Positions 16,549 to 26,464 are shown, counted from the stretch's first letter. The stretch is DNA of 64,000 nt from Rhodoferax sp. (GCF_030697375.1 NZ_JAUYQD010000044.1:284540-348539); one strand, 5' to 3'. The notes: generated from the sequence alone by a model not told the origin. Numbers and translations are program-made.

Positions 16549-16710
16549 GTAAGTTTCGTGTTTAACGACTACGTGATGTCTACAGTCGAATATTCGGAAA
16601 CTCCAGTTTATTCGATGAGATATACCCGGATTCCGCCTTCCGGTACCGCCACCCCACCAAGCGGCAAGGCGCATGCCGCCGTGGTTTGAAGTCTTTGCGC
16701 CCATCCAAAT

Positions 16711-19700
16711 TCACCGCGCCAACACCCCCGCCAATGCCACCCCGGTGTGCGTGCCCAGCCGCACCACCGCCTCGGGTGTCGCCGCTGCCACCACCTGCCC
16801 ACCACCATTGCCGCCGTCCGGCCCCAGATCGATCACCCAGTCGGCCTCGGCGATCACGTCCAGGTCGTGTTCGATGACCACCACGCTGTGGCCGCCGTTG
16901 ACCAGGCGGTGCAGCACGTGGATGAGTTTTTCCACGTCGGCCATGTGCAGGCCGACCGTGGGTTCGTCCAGCACATACAGCGTATGCGGCACCTTTTGCC
17001 CGCGTTTGGTGATGTCGTCGCGCACCTTGGACAGCTCGGTGACCAGCTTGATGCGCTGCGCCTCGCCGCCGCTCAAGGTGGGCGAAGGCTGGCCCAGCGT
17101 GAGGTAACCCAGGCCCACGTCCTTGAGCAGTTGCAGCGGATGTGAAATGACCGGCATGGCGGCGAAGAAGTCGACCGCTTCGTCCACTTCCATTTGCAGC
17201 ACATCGCCGATGTTTTTGCCGCGCCAGGTGACGGCCTGGGTTTCGGGGTTGAAGCGTGCGCCCTTGCAGGTTTCGCACAAGACCTTGACGTCGGGCAAGA
17301 AGCTCATGCCAATGGTGCGTATGCCCTGCCCTTCACAGCCCGGGCAACGGCCCTCGCCGGTGTTGAAGCTGAAGCGGTTGGCGGCGTAGCCACGCGCCTT
17401 GGCTTCCAGCGTGTCGGCAAAGAGTTTGCGGATGGTGTCCCAGAAACCGATGTAGGTGGCGGGGCAGGAGCGCGGGGTTTTGCCGATGGGGGTTTGGTCC
17501 ACTTCCAGCACGCGGTCTATGGTTTCGAACCCGTCAATACCTTCGCAGCCGGTCCATTCGATTTTTTCGCCGGCATCCAGTGCGTCGCGGCCGGCTTTGG
17601 TGCTGCGTTTTTGGACGGCGACTTGCACGTTGGTGAGCAGCACATCTCTTGCCAAGGTGGATTTGCCGGAGCCACTGACACCGGTGATGGCGACCAGGCG
17701 CTTCAAGGGGACGTGGGTGGTGATGTTTTGCAGGTTGTGGAGATTGGCTGCTTTGACTGTGAGCCAGGTCAGGGGTGTTGCTGGGCTCGCAGCGGGAAGC
17801 CTTGGGGTGGGCTCCTCGTCGCGTAGCTCAATTTCGTCACCCACCCCAAGGCTTCCCGCTGCTGCGGCTGAGACCTTGGAGGCTGAGACATTGGACATGG
17901 AGCGATCTGCAAGTTCTGCGTATTCGGCCGCGACGCGCACACGTTCGCTGAATTCGGCATTGACGGCCACACTGGCAGCGGCGTTCGCCGCCGCGATGGC
18001 TGCCGCCTTGGCAGCTTTGCCTTTGGGAGTCTTAGACCCTTTCGCACCCACCAGACTCGCGGCCGGAGTCGGTGCGCCGGGCAACGATTTCGAGCTTGCG
18101 TATGAGGCGCCCGGCGTACCGGCTTCGGCCGCAGCGCGCGCAATAGCGTCACCCCCCGCAGCGAGCACCAAAGAAGCCTCATAAGACACCACATACCGCC
18201 GCACAGCCAGGGGATGCCGCATGGCATGCAGCAAATACCGCCCAGTCTGCGACTCGGAGGCTGCTTGCACATCGGCAATCGACCCCTGCGCCACCAGCCG
18301 CCCGCCGCGCTTGCCCGCGCTCGGCCCGATGTCGATGATGTGGTCGGCATGGCGGATGGTGTCCTCGTCGTGCTCCACCACCACCAGCGTATTGCCCTTG
18401 TCGCTCAGGCTCTGCAGCGCGCCCAGCAAAATTTTGTTGTCGCGTGCATGCAGGCCAATGGTGGGCTCGTCCAGCACATAACACACCCCCTGCAAATTGC
18501 TACCCAACTGGGCCGCCAGCCGGATGCGCTGCGCCTCGCCACCGCTGAGTGTGGGCGCGCCCCGGTCCAGCGTGAGGTAGCCCAGGCCCACCTCTTCCAG
18601 AAACTCCAGCCGGCTCCTGATCTCGGGAATCAGGTCGCGGGCAATGTCGCCTTCCCGTGTGCTCAGGCCCCCTACCAATTGCAGGGTTTGCACCCACTTG
18701 CGCACGTCCGTCACGCTCAGTCGCGCAATGTCGGTGATGCCCACGCCCGCAAACTGCACGGCGCGCGCCACGGCGTTCAGCCGCGTGCCCTGGCAGCCGG
18801 GGCACACCGCGTCCACCAGGTCTTCCACATCGGCCTCGGCAAAGGTCTGCTCGCGACCCTTGGTATCGTCGTCGCGCACCGAATCGTCAAACACCTTGCG
18901 CTGGTCTTTGGTCAGCGCCACCCCGGTGCCCACGCAATCGGGGCACCAGCCGTGTTTGCTGTTGTAGCTGAACAGCCGCGGGTCCAGCTCGGCATACGAG
19001 GTGGAACACACCGGGCAGGCGCGCTTGGTGGAAAACACCTGCACGCGGCCAATGCCCGCCGCCGGGGTGCCGGCCTGCATGGCTTCGCGCAGGCCGTTCA
19101 GCTCACTCATCACCTGCACCACGCCCTTGCCGTGCACCAGCGCCACGGCCAGGGCGGCCCGCAAAGCCGCCTCTTGCGCCGGGTTGACATCCAGACTAGC
19201 CACCGGCAGCTCGATGTTGTGCTCCTTGAAGCGGTCAATGCGCGGGAAGGCCGTGGTGGGCAAAAAGTTGCCATCCACGCGCAGGTGGGTGTAACCCCGT
19301 GGGCGCGCCCAATCAGCCAACTCGGTATAGACCCCCTTGCGCCCCGACACCAGCGGCGCCAGCAGCCCGATGTGCTGGCCGCGGAAGTTTTTCAGCAACT
19401 GCGCTGCAATGCTGTCCGCCGTTTGCGGCGCCACCGCCGTGCCGTCCTTCACGCAGTGCTGCGTGCCCAGCTTCACGTACAGCAGGCGCAAAAAATGCCA
19501 GACCTCGGTGGTGGTGCCCACGGTGGACTTGCGCCCGCCACGCGAGAGCCGCTGCTCAATGGCCACGGTGGGCGGAATGCCGTACACCGCATCCACCTCG
19601 GGCCGCCCTGCCGGCTGCACGATGGAGCGGGCGTAGGCGTTCAGGCTCTCCAGGTAACGGCGCTGGCCTTCGTTGAACAGAATGTCGAATGCCAGCGTGG

Positions 19701-22700
19701 ATTTGCCGGAACCGGACACGCCGGTGACCACGCTGAACTTGCCGCGTGGGATATCCACCGAAAGCGACTTGAGGTTGTGTTCTTTGGCGTTGACGATGCG
19801 GATGCAGTTGTCTCCTCCGGCTGGCAACGGTTTATGGGGGTCAGAGCCCAATTTCGTTGGAGATGTTTTGTCTCCGTCCGCAGTGCTGTCCTGAATTGGG
19901 ATCTGACCCCCATAAACCTGACCCCATTGCCCTGCTGGAATACCCGCACCCGCCGGGGATGGGGTTGCGCCGGGCAACGATTTCGAGCTTGCGTATGAGG
20001 CGCCCGGCGTGACCCCATCCCCGGCAGCGCGCGCCTGATACGAATCGGCGGCCGAGAATTCCTGCACCTCATGCACCACCCCCATGGCCGCAGCGTACTC
20101 CCGCAGCGCCTTGCCGGTATGCGAGGTGGCGTGCAAAAGCAGGTCTTCCGGCGTGCCATAGGCCACCACCTCACCCCCCGCATCACCCCCTTCGGGCCCC
20201 AGGTCGATCAGCCAGTCGGCGGCGCGAATCACGTCCAGGTTGTGCTCAATCACCACCAGCGAGTGCCCGGCGTCCAGCAGCTTGCGCAGGGCACGCATCA
20301 GCTTGGCGATGTCGTCGAAATGCAAGCCGGTGGTCGGCTCGTCCAGCATGAACAGCGAGCCCCGCAGGGCCTTGGCCTGCCGGCTCGCGGTCGAGGTCCT
20401 GGCCGCCTCCGCCAAAAACCCGGCCAACTTCAGCCGCTGCGCCTCGCCGCCCGACAGCGTGGGCACGGGCTGGCCCAGCTTCACGTACTCCAGCCCCACA
20501 TCCACAATCGGTTGCAGCGCACGGATCACATCGCGGTCGTGGGCGAACAGGTCGGCGGCTTCGCTCACGGTGAGCGCCAGCACATCGGCCACGTTCACGT
20601 GGCGCCCCTTGCGCTCGATCGTCACCTCCAAAATCTCAGGGCGGTAACGCTTGCCGTCGCAGTCGGGGCAACGCAGGTACACATCGCTCAAAAACTGCAT
20701 CTCGATGTGCTCAAAGCCCGACCCGCCGCAGGTGGGGCAACGCCCGTCGCCGCCGTTGAAGCTGAACTTGGAAGCCGTGTAAGAGCGCTCGCGCGACAGA
20801 TCGGCACCCGCAAAAATCTCGCGCAGGGCGTCCCAGGCGCCCACATAACTCACAGGGTTGGAACGGGCCGTCTTGCCGATGGGCGACTGGTCCACAAACA
20901 CCACTTCGCTCAGCAACTCGGCCCCCAGCAGGCGCGCGTGGGCGCCGGGGGTTTCGGTGGCCTTGCCGAAGTGGCGCAAGAGCGCCGGCGCCAGCACGTC
21001 CTGGATGAGTGTGGACTTGCCCGAACCGCTGACCCCGGTGACACACACCAGGCGCTGCAGCGGGATCTCCACCGAGATGTTTTTCAGGTTGTGTTCGGTG
21101 GCCCCTTCCAGGATCAGGCGCGGGGTGTTGGGCGCCACCATGCGTTTGAAGCCCATGCCGACCTGCTTGCGCCCGCCCAGGTAGGCGCCGGTCAGCGTGT
21201 CGGCGCTGCGCAGCGCTTCGGTACTGCCGTCAAACACAATCTGCCCGCCCTTTTCGCCGGGCCCAGGGCCCATGTCGATCATGCGGTCGGCGGCCAGCAT
21301 CACGGCCGGGTCGTGCTCGACCACCACCAGGGTGTTGCCGGCATCGCGCAGGCGCTGCATGGCCACGATGATGCGGTGCATGTCGCGCGGGTGCAGGCCG
21401 ATGGATGGTTCGTCCAGCACAAACAGGGTGTTGACCAGCGAGGTGCCCAGCGCCGTGGTGAGGTTGATGCGCTGCACCTCGCCGCCGCTGAGGGTGCGGC
21501 TTTGGCGGTCCAGCGTGAGGTAGCCAATGCCCACGTCGCACAGGTACTTCAGGCGCGTGCCGACTTCTTCGAACAGGAGCTTGAGGGTTTTGTTTTCGGC
21601 TTCAGAGGTTGTTGCCGCATTGGCCACCGGCTGGGCTGGGACAGGAGGTATGGCGGGCTCCTCGTCGCGTAGCTCAATTTCGTCACCCGCCATACCTCCT
21701 GCCCCAGCTTGGTGGGGAGAAGGGAGGACAGCCAACCCCGCCTGCAGCGAGTCAAAAAACTTCCTCACCCGATCCAGCGGCATCAGCATCAAATCGTGCA
21801 AAGACAGCCCCGGCAGCGCCTCCAACTGCGCGCGGCTCCAGGTCACGCCCTGCGGCATGAACCGCTTGGAGGGTGCCAACACCGCGTCCGCCTGCGCCTG
21901 GGTGCCAATGCGCCAGAGCAAACTCTCGGTCTTGAGCCGCGCCCCGCCGCAGGTGCCGCAGGGCGTGTAGCTGCGGTACTTGGACAGCAGCACCCGGATG
22001 TGCATCTTGTAGGCCTTGGTCTCCAGGTAGGCAAAGAAACGGTGGATGCCAAACCAGTGCTGGTTCCACTTGCCATTCCAATGGGGTGAGCCGTGGATCA
22101 CCCAATGCTGCTGCTCGGGCGTGAGCTTGTACCAGGGCGTGTCGCGCGGAATGCCCGCCGCCTCGGCGTGGCGCATCAGGTCGTCCTGGCACTCTTGCCA
22201 GGCAGGGGTCTGCATGGGCTTGACGGCACCGGCGCGCAGCGTGAGCTTGTCGTTGGGAATGACCAGCCCCAGGTCTACCCCCACCACCCGGCCAAAACCC
22301 CGGCAGGCCTCGCAGGCGCCCACCGCCGAGTTGAAGGAAAACATGGAGGCGATGGGGTCGGCATAGCGCAGATCGCTTTGCGGACAGTGCAGTCCGGTGG
22401 AGAAGCGCCACAGCGTGGGCTCCAGCACTTTTGCTATCAATTCAGGAGCTTCTTGCGCACTATCTACGGGTGCTAGAGCCTCATTTGATACATAAACATT
22501 GAGGCGACCACTGCCGCGCTTCAAGGCGACCTCAATGGCTTCCAGCACGCGGACTTTTTCCACGCCGTCGATGCGGAAGCGGTCGGCCACCACGTCCAGC
22601 ACCTTGCGGGGGCCGCTGACCGTGGCCACTTCGCGCTCGGCCTGCACCCGGGTGAAGCCGCTGGCGGAAAGCCATTGGGTGACCTCGTCGGCACTGGTGC

Positions 22701-23190
22701 TGGCAGGCAGCTCCACGGGAAAGGTCAGGACCAGGCGGGGGTTGCCACTAGCGACGGCCCGGCGCAGCAACTCTGCGTAAACCGTCTCGGGGGTGTCATG
22801 CTGCACCGGCAGTGCCGTGGCTTTGTCAAACAGATTGCCGGCTCGGGAAAACAAAAGCTTGAGGTGGTCGTTCAACTCGGTCATGGTGCCGACCGTGGAG
22901 CGGGAGGAGCGCACCGGGTTGGTCTGGTCGATGGCAATGGCCGGGGGCACGCCTTCGACCTTGTCTACGGCCGGTTTGTCCATGCGGTCCAGGAACTGGC
23001 GGGCGTAGGCCGAGAAGGTTTCCACGTAGCGCCGCTGCCCTTCTGCATACAGGGTGTCGAACACCAGGCTGGACTTGCCCGAGCCGCTGGGGCCGGTCAC
23101 CACCGTCAGTTCGCCGGTGCGGATGTCCAAGTCAAGATTTTTAAGGTTGTGCTGCCGCGCTCCGCGAATGCGGATGGTGCCCTGGGACAT
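16711..23190 (-). CDS. uvrA: Tandem-fused excinuclease ABC subunit A (double-length UvrA)
   Basis: 2159 residues, about twice a standard UvrA (about 940), made of two complete UvrA-like halves with four ATPase domains. Walker A motifs are [13 protein letters not shown] (near 35), [13 protein letters not shown] (near 720), [13 protein letters not shown] (near 1150) and [13 protein letters not shown] (near 1840). Signature motifs include [12 protein letters not shown] and [12 protein letters not shown]; zinc modules include CPTCGGSGF and CPGCEGQGI. UvrA recognises bulky DNA lesions for UvrB/UvrC. Fused forms are known in some proteobacteria; whether this one replaces or supplements a normal UvrA cannot be decided here. 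The linkers carry six in-frame inserted repeats at about residues 233-254, 495-519, 1056-1080, 1092-1121, 1688-1710 and 1778-1800. Between the last two is an Ala/Lys-rich, probably disordered stretch. Confidence 0.92.
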   Translation of the reverse strand: MSQGTIRIRGARQHNLKNLDLDIRTGELTVVTGPSGSGKSSLVFDTLYAEGQRRYVETFSAYARQFLDRMDKPAVDKVEGVPPAIAIDQTNPVRSSRSTVGTMTELNDHLKLLFSRAGNLFDKATALPVQHDTPETVYAELLRRAVASGNPRLVLTFPVELPASTSADEVTQWLSASGFTRVQAEREVATVSGPRKVLDVVADRFRIDGVEKVRVLEAIEVALKRGSGRLNVYVSNEALAPVDSAQEAPELIAKVLEPTLWRFSTGLHCPQSDLRYADPIASMFSFNSAVGACEACRGFGRVVGVDLGLVIPNDKLTLRAGAVKPMQTPAWQECQDDLMRHAEAAGIPRDTPWYKLTPEQQHWVIHGSPHWNGKWNQHWFGIHRFFAYLETKAYKMHIRVLLSKYRSYTPCGTCGGARLKTESLLWRIGTQAQADAVLAPSKRFMPQGVTWSRAQLEALPGLSLHDLMLMPLDRVRKFFDSLQAGLAVLPSPHQAGAGGMAGDEIELRDEEPAIPPVPAQPVANAATTSEAENKTLKLLFEEVGTRLKYLCDVGIGYLTLDRQSRTLSGGEVQRINLTTALGTSLVNTLFVLDEPSIGLHPRDMHRIIVAMQRLRDAGNTLVVVEHDPAVMLAADRMIDMGPGPGEKGGQIVFDGSTEALRSADTLTGAYLGGRKQVGMGFKRMVAPNTPRLILEGATEHNLKNISVEIPLQRLVCVTGVSGSGKSTLIQDVLAPALLRHFGKATETPGAHARLLGAELLSEVVFVDQSPIGKTARSNPVSYVGAWDALREIFAGADLSRERSYTASKFSFNGGDGRCPTCGGSGFEHIEMQFLSDVYLRCPDCDGKRYRPEILEVTIERKGRHVNVADVLALTVSEAADLFAHDRDVIRALQPIVDVGLEYVKLGQPVPTLSGGEAQRLKLAGFLAEAARTSTASRQAKALRGSLFMLDEPTTGLHFDDIAKLMRALRKLLDAGHSLVVIEHNLDVIRAADWLIDLGPEGGDAGGEVVAYGTPEDLLLHATSHTGKALREYAAAMGVVHEVQEFSAADSYQARAAGDGVTPGASYASSKSLPGATPSPAGAGIPAGQWGQVYGGQIPIQDSTADGDKTSPTKLGSDPHKPLPAGGDNCIRIVNAKEHNLKSLSVDIPRGKFSVVTGVSGSGKSTLAFDILFNEGQRRYLESLNAYARSIVQPAGRPEVDAVYGIPPTVAIEQRLSRGGRKSTVGTTTEVWHFLRLLYVKLGTQHCVKDGTAVAPQTADSIAAQLLKNFRGQHIGLLAPLVSGRKGVYTELADWARPRGYTHLRVDGNFLPTTAFPRIDRFKEHNIELPVASLDVNPAQEAALRAALAVALVHGKGVVQVMSELNGLREAMQAGTPAAGIGRVQVFSTKRACPVCSTSYAELDPRLFSYNSKHGWCPDCVGTGVALTKDQRKVFDDSVRDDDTKGREQTFAEADVEDLVDAVCPGCQGTRLNAVARAVQFAGVGITDIARLSVTDVRKWVQTLQLVGGLSTREGDIARDLIPEIRSRLEFLEEVGLGYLTLDRGAPTLSGGEAQRIRLAAQLGSNLQGVCYVLDEPTIGLHARDNKILLGALQSLSDKGNTLVVVEHDEDTIRHADHIIDIGPSAGKRGGRLVAQGSIADVQAASESQTGRYLLHAMRHPLAVRRYVVSYEASLVLAAGGDAIARAAAEAGTPGASYASSKSLPGAPTPAASLVGAKGSKTPKGKAAKAAAIAAANAAASVAVNAEFSERVRVAAEYAELADRSMSNVSASKVSAAAAGSLGVGDEIELRDEEPTPRLPAASPATPLTWLTVKAANLHNLQNITTHVPLKRLVAITGVSGSGKSTLARDVLLTNVQVAVQKRSTKAGRDALDAGEKIEWTGCEGIDGFETIDRVLEVDQTPIGKTPRSCPATYIGFWDTIRKLFADTLEAKARGYAANRFSFNTGEGRCPGCEGQGIRTIGMSFLPDVKVLCETCKGARFNPETQAVTWRGKNIGDVLQMEVDEAVDFFAAMPVISHPLQLLKDVGLGYLTLGQPSPTLSGGEAQRIKLVTELSKVRDDITKRGQKVPHTLYVLDEPTVGLHMADVEKLIHVLHRLVNGGHSVVVIEHDLDVIAEADWVIDLGPDGGNGGGQVVAAATPEAVVRLGTHTGVALAGVLAR
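17791..17860. repeat. Palindromic element C, copy 1 (inside uvrA)
   Basis: The arms at 17791-17811 and 17840-17860 are perfect 21-bp reverse complements around a 28-nt core (17812-17839). The same 28-nt core, base for base, is at 21658-21685, but with unrelated arms. In the UvrA frame the core gives [11 protein letters not shown]. The length is in frame and falls in the linker before the fourth ATPase domain. Confidence 0.92.
18061..18130. repeat. Palindromic element B, copy 1 (inside uvrA)
   Basis: A 45-nt core (18073-18117) is identical to 19966-20010. It has its own inner stem (CGCCGGGC with GCCCGGCG). Outside the core, GGCCGGAGTCGG and ACCGGCTTCGGCC pair at 11 of 13 positions, and these outer arms differ from those of copy 2. 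In UvrA it reads [17 protein letters not shown]. Confidence 0.9.
19829..19918. repeat. Palindromic element A (REP-like, inside uvrA)
   Basis: The ends 19829-19853 and 19894-19918 are inverted repeats matching at 24 of 25 positions (GGTTTATGGGGGTCAGA... and its complement), enclosing 40 nt. The total is 90 bp, exactly 30 codons, so the uvrA frame is kept and the element supplies about 30 linker residues between the two UvrA halves. The GGGGTCAGA end is of the kind seen in REP/RAYT-related elements; that family link is from memory. Confidence 0.88.
19952..20025. repeat. Palindromic element B, copy 2 (inside uvrA)
   Basis: Shares the 45-nt core (19966-20010) with copy 1. Its outer arms, GCCGGGGATGGGGT (19952-19965) and ACCCCATCCCCGGC (20012-20025), are a perfect 14-bp inverted repeat with no sequence relation to the arms of copy 1. 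It is translated in the same frame as copy 1 ([15 protein letters not shown]). Confidence 0.9.
21635..21708. repeat. Palindromic element C, copy 2 (inside uvrA)
   Basis: The arms 21635-21657 and 21686-21708 pair at 22 of 23 positions around the same 28-nt core as copy 1 (21658-21685). Only the GGG/CCC next to the core is shared with the arms of copy 1. In UvrA it reads [12 protein letters not shown] in the same frame. Confidence 0.92.
22429..22492. repeat. Dispersed repeat D, copy 3 (inside uvrA)
   Basis: Contains TTTTGCTATCAATTCAGG, AGCTTCTTGCGCAC and GGTGCTAGAGCCTC. It lies in the first UvrA half and is translated as [20 protein letters not shown]. The copy in the carboxyltransferase gene is read on the same strand of the repeat and in the same phase. 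Confidence 0.85.
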
Positions 23191-23237
23191 GGTGAATGCT
23201 CTCTTCAGATGGGGAGAGACATTCTAGGGATTTGGGC

Positions 23238-23714
23238 TTAACCTTTGAGGGCGCGCTCCAATTCCTGACAATTCTTGCTTCCCACGGCTTCTTGAATTTT
23301 GGGCAACAGCGCCAACAATTCCGCGTAGCCCCCCGCGGACTCTACCGAGAGGTTCAGCCGGAAGCCGCGCAAGCCTAAACCGGCGGTGAGCTGGGTGGCC
23401 AAGGGTTTGGCATCTTTGTAGCGGTCTTGCTCCGAGCGGTCGGTGCGTACCGCGACCAGGCCTTGGGTAGAGATCCACTGGCTGTCATCCACCACCACCG
23501 GGGCAACGTGGCCCGCCAGGGGCGCCAGAAACCCGTGCGCCACCATTTGGTCCACATCCGCCTGGGTCACCCCCATGCCTGCTGTGGCGGCCAGCACCTG
23601 GGTGAGCGTCTTATTGCCATCAAAGAGAATGAACGTGGAGCGCTGCCGCACCGAAAAAAGGGATGATCGCTCCTTGAACGCCAGCTGTCCTGCCTCTGTT
23701 TTTATAAATTTCAT
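23238..23714 (-). CDS. Conserved hypothetical protein
   Basis: A 158-residue protein from the ATG at 23714 (MKFIKTEAGQLAFKERSSLF); the frame extends to 23915 without a start signal. No transmembrane helix or signal peptide is seen. Segments such as FILFDGNKTLTQVLAATAGM and VTQADVDQMVAHGFLAPL look like a small regulatory fold seen in Comamonadaceae hypotheticals, but I cannot name a domain. It ends 48 bp before the uvrA start on the same strand and may share a transcript. Confidence 0.75.
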   Translation of the reverse strand: MKFIKTEAGQLAFKERSSLFSVRQRSTFILFDGNKTLTQVLAATAGMGVTQADVDQMVAHGFLAPLAGHVAPVVVDDSQWISTQGLVAVRTDRSEQDRYKDAKPLATQLTAGLGLRGFRLNLSVESAGGYAELLALLPKIQEAVGSKNCQELERALKG

Positions 23715-23808
23715 GGAGGGACTCCAGATAAGGTAACGATCGCTTGCACCAAGCAAGAGACCAACGACCGAATCGTAGCAAAGGCCATCAGGAGCAACAA
23801 CACATTTC

Positions 23809-23997
23809 TTACTTGCTGGCCGCGCTAGCGGGCACAGCGGCAAGGGGAGCGGGAGCCGACGCAGCCACCGCTGCTGCAGGTGCATGGTCGGCATCCGCGC
23901 CGTGTTTCTCCCCACTCATATCAATATCGCCGCCTTTGCTCAGAATAAACAAGGCCAAGCCAGCAAACACCGCAAAACCCAATGCAATCTTCCACAT
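23809..23997 (-). CDS. Small single-pass membrane protein
   Basis: A 62-residue protein. One transmembrane helix at the N-terminus (MWKIALGFAVFAGLALFILS) is followed by a polar stretch (KGGDIDMSGEKHGADADHAP) and an Ala/Pro/Ser-rich tail. The helix could be a signal anchor with the tail outside. It lies just after a double hairpin that ends the transporter transcript, about 90 bp from that gene. No function is assigned. Confidence 0.72.
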   Translation of the reverse strand: MWKIALGFAVFAGLALFILSKGGDIDMSGEKHGADADHAPAAAVAASAPAPLAAVPASAASK

Positions 23998-24008
23998 ACC
24001 GAATCCTT

Positions 24009-24069
24009 ATAAAAAAGGCCCCCCAGTGGGGAGCCTGTCAAAACACTCCGGTCCAGGGCAGACCGGAGT
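24009..24069 (-). terminator. Tandem hairpins downstream of the MHS transporter gene
   Basis: Reading the minus strand, a GC stem (GGCTCCCC, loop ACT, GGGGGGCC; 24017-24035) is followed by six T residues (24016-24011), a standard intrinsic terminator. Just before it, ACTCCGGTC and GACCGGAGT (24045-24053 and 24061-24069) form a second perfect 9-bp hairpin. Confidence 0.85.
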
Positions 24070-24087
24070 TGCTCACTTAATTTACTC

Positions 24088-25758
24088 TCAATCGTTGGCG
24101 TAGATGTCCACGTCTTTGGTTTCCTTGACGAACAACATGCCGACCACAAAGGTCATGCCCGCCACGATGATGGGGTACCACAGGCCGTTGTACATATTAC
24201 CGGTCTGGGCCACGATGGCGAATGCGGTGGTGGGCAGCAAGCCGCCAAACCAGCCGTTACCGATGTGGTAGGGCAAGCTCATGGAGGTGTAGCGAATGCG
24301 GGTGGGGAACATCTCCACCAGCATGGCAGCTACGGGGCCGTAGACCATGGTGACCAAAATCACCAGGTAGGTGAGGATGGCAATGACGGTCACTTTGTCG
24401 AACTTGGCCATGTCAGCCTTGGCGGGGTAGCCGGCCGCCTTCAAAGCACCTGCCACGGACTTCTTGAACTCATCCCCCTTGGCTTTGGCTTCCGCAGCGG
24501 GCAAGCCTTTGGAGCTGTAGCTGGTGATCACCGTTTCGCCAATTTTGATGGTGGCAGGAGCCCCTGCTGCACCCGCCGCGTTCTCATAACTCACCGAAGA
24601 ACCGGCCAGCACTTGTTTGGCAATATCGCACGAACTGGTGAATTTGACGGTGCCCGTGGGGTTGAACTGGAAGGAGCACTCGCTGTCGTCCGAAGTCACC
24701 ACCACCTTGTTAGCGGCTTGTGCAGCGGCCAGGTCTGGGTTGGCAGCCTTGGTCAAGGCAGTGAACACCGGGAAGTAGGTCACCACCGCCAACAGGCAAC
24801 CGGCCATGATGATGGGCTTGCGGCCGATTTTGTCGGACCAGGCGCCAAACACGATGAAGAACGGGGTACCAATCACCAAGGAGATCGCCACCATGATGTT
24901 GGCGGTTGCACCGTCCACCTTCAGAGCTTGCGTCAAGAAGAACAGCGCATAAAACTGGCCCGAGTACCACACCACGGCCTGGCCTGCGGTCAAACCGATC
25001 AGGGCCAAGATCACAATCTTCAGGTTTTTCCACTGGCCAAAGGACTCGGACAAAGGTGCCTTGGAGGTCTTGCCTTCGGCCTTCATCTTGGTGAACGCGG
25101 GAGACTCATTCATGCTCAGACGGATGTAGACCGACACGGCCAACAGCAGAATGGACACAATGAAGGGAACACGCCAGCCCCAGTCGGCAAAAGCAGCCTC
25201 GCCGATCATGGTACGGGTTCCAAGAATCACCATCAGCGACAGGAACAAGCCCAAGGTCGCAGTGGTTTGAATCCAGGAGGTGTACGCACCGCGTTTGCCT
25301 TGGGGCGAGTGCTCGGCCACATAGGTAGCAGCACCACCGTACTCGCCACCCAGTGCCAGACCTTGCAGCATACGCAGCGCAATCAGGATCACGGGTGCGG
25401 CCACGCCAATGGTGGCGTAGTTCGGCAAGATACCGACGATGAAGGTGGACAGACCCATGATCAGGATGGTCACCAGGAAGGTGTACTTGCGGCCGATCAT
25501 GTCGCCCAAACGGCCAAACACCAGGGCGCCGAAAGGACGCACGATAAAGCCTGCAGCAAAGGCGAGCAACGCGAAAATGAAGGCGGAACCTTCGTCCAGC
25601 CCGCTGAAGAACTGCTTAGCAATAATGGCGGCCAACGAGCCGTACAGGTAAAAGTCGTACCACTCAAAAACGGTACCGAGCGAAGAAGCGAAAATCACTT
25701 TCTTCTCTTCCGCCGACATCGGCCGGGCGGCGACGGCGGCAGTTTGTGCGCTTTTCAT
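24088..25758 (-). CDS. MHS-family MFS metabolite:H+ symporter with a periplasmic insert
   Basis: A 556-residue inner-membrane transporter from the ATG at 25758. The MHS signature is SSLGTVFEWYDFYLYGSLAA near the start, then FGRLGDMIGRK (motif A) and RMLQGLALGGEYGGAATYVA. Twelve helices are expected. Between helix 9 and helix 10 there is an extra segment of about 120 residues (336-455) that should face the periplasm and contains two cysteines (Cys361 and Cys377). Typical MHS proteins of about 430-450 residues lack it. The substrate is unknown; MHS members carry organic acids, proline or betaine. It is divergent from yjcH-actP, so another carboxylate carrier is plausible. Confidence 0.88.
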   Translation of the reverse strand: MKSAQTAAVAARPMSAEEKKVIFASSLGTVFEWYDFYLYGSLAAIIAKQFFSGLDEGSAFIFALLAFAAGFIVRPFGALVFGRLGDMIGRKYTFLVTILIMGLSTFIVGILPNYATIGVAAPVILIALRMLQGLALGGEYGGAATYVAEHSPQGKRGAYTSWIQTTATLGLFLSLMVILGTRTMIGEAAFADWGWRVPFIVSILLLAVSVYIRLSMNESPAFTKMKAEGKTSKAPLSESFGQWKNLKIVILALIGLTAGQAVVWYSGQFYALFFLTQALKVDGATANIMVAISLVIGTPFFIVFGAWSDKIGRKPIIMAGCLLAVVTYFPVFTALTKAANPDLAAAQAANKVVVTSDDSECSFQFNPTGTVKFTSSCDIAKQVLAGSSVSYENAAGAAGAPATIKIGETVITSYSSKGLPAAEAKAKGDEFKKSVAGALKAAGYPAKADMAKFDKVTVIAILTYLVILVTMVYGPVAAMLVEMFPTRIRYTSMSLPYHIGNGWFGGLLPTTAFAIVAQTGNMYNGLWYPIIVAGMTFVVGMLFVKETKDVDIYAND

Positions 25759-25860
25759 AAATTTGTCTCCATCAATGTTGAATAACCGACGCCACGCCGG
25801 GCATCTGAGGCGGACTATCCGGCGACGGACTGACAGAACTCTGACTGGTTTCTTGCACAA

Positions 25861-26069
25861 ACTTACGTCGAACTGAATGCAAACTTACGGAATTGGTGAC
25901 AACCCTTGCTCGCTATTTCTTGATGCGGAATTTGAGAGAAAAAGGGGCAAAAAACCACGCCAATTGACACAAATCAAAGGCAGCGAAACCTCGCATTTTT
26001 GAAAATTAATTTAAAACAATTTTCAAAAATGGCCAAAAGGCACGCTGTATTACGCACAACTTACGTAAG
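25861..26069. promoter_or_regulatory. Divergent control region of the MHS transporter and yjcH-actP
   Basis: An AT-rich region in a GC-rich genome. ATTTTTGAAAATT (25995-26007) and its exact complement (26018-26030) form a 13-bp inverted repeat with a 10-nt loop. ACTTACG occurs at 25861, 25883 and 26059, and the last copy is part of a perfect palindrome, CTTACGTAAG (26060-26069). These are plausible operator sites for shared control of both transcripts. Confidence 0.6.
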
Positions 26070-26155
26070 GGCTTGGTCAGTACCGGTTTGCAGAATCCGC
26101 CCATGTGTTGCAACGCATCGGCAGAAACCTACCCAACCCAACTAAGGAGACCCAC

Positions 26156-26464
26156 ATGAGTGATCCGGTGGTCGACAAAATTCAATCACACCCGAAGTAC
26201 CAAGAGCTTCGGTCCAAGCGCAACAGCTTTGGCTGGGGCCTCACACTGCTGATGATGGTCGTGTACTACGGCTACATCGCGCTCATCGCGTTCAACAAAC
26301 CCTTTCTGGCGCAAACCATGGGAACCGGTGTGACTTCGGTGGGCGTTCCCATCGGCATGGGCGTCATCGTTTTTACCATTCTCATCACCGGTATTTATGT
26401 GCGCCGTGCCAACAGCGAGTTCGATGACCTGACCGCTGCCATTTTGAAAGACGTCTCCAAATGA
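26156..26464 (+). CDS. yjcH: YjcH-type DUF485 membrane protein
   Basis: A 102-residue protein with two transmembrane helices ([20 protein letters not shown] and [20 protein letters not shown]) and the DUF485 start [20 protein letters not shown]. It has a strong Shine-Dalgarno (AAGGAGA) before the ATG at 26156. YjcH is encoded with, and thought to support, the acetate permease ActP. Here its stop overlaps the actP start by 4 bp, so the two are translationally coupled. Confidence 0.9.
   Translation: MSDPVVDKIQSHPKYQELRSKRNSFGWGLTLLMMVVYYGYIALIAFNKPFLAQTMGTGVTSVGVPIGMGVIVFTILITGIYVRRANSEFDDLTAAILKDVSK

Noticed and set aside
18214..21672. Two long + strand frames (594 and 533 codons) opposite uvrA
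   Set aside because: They mirror the uvrA codons, show no domain and contain the antisense of Walker and signature motifs.
17791..22492. Possible CRISPR-like array in uvrA because of repeated cores
   Set aside because: Repeats are few, unevenly spaced by kilobases and in coding sequence; no regular spacers.
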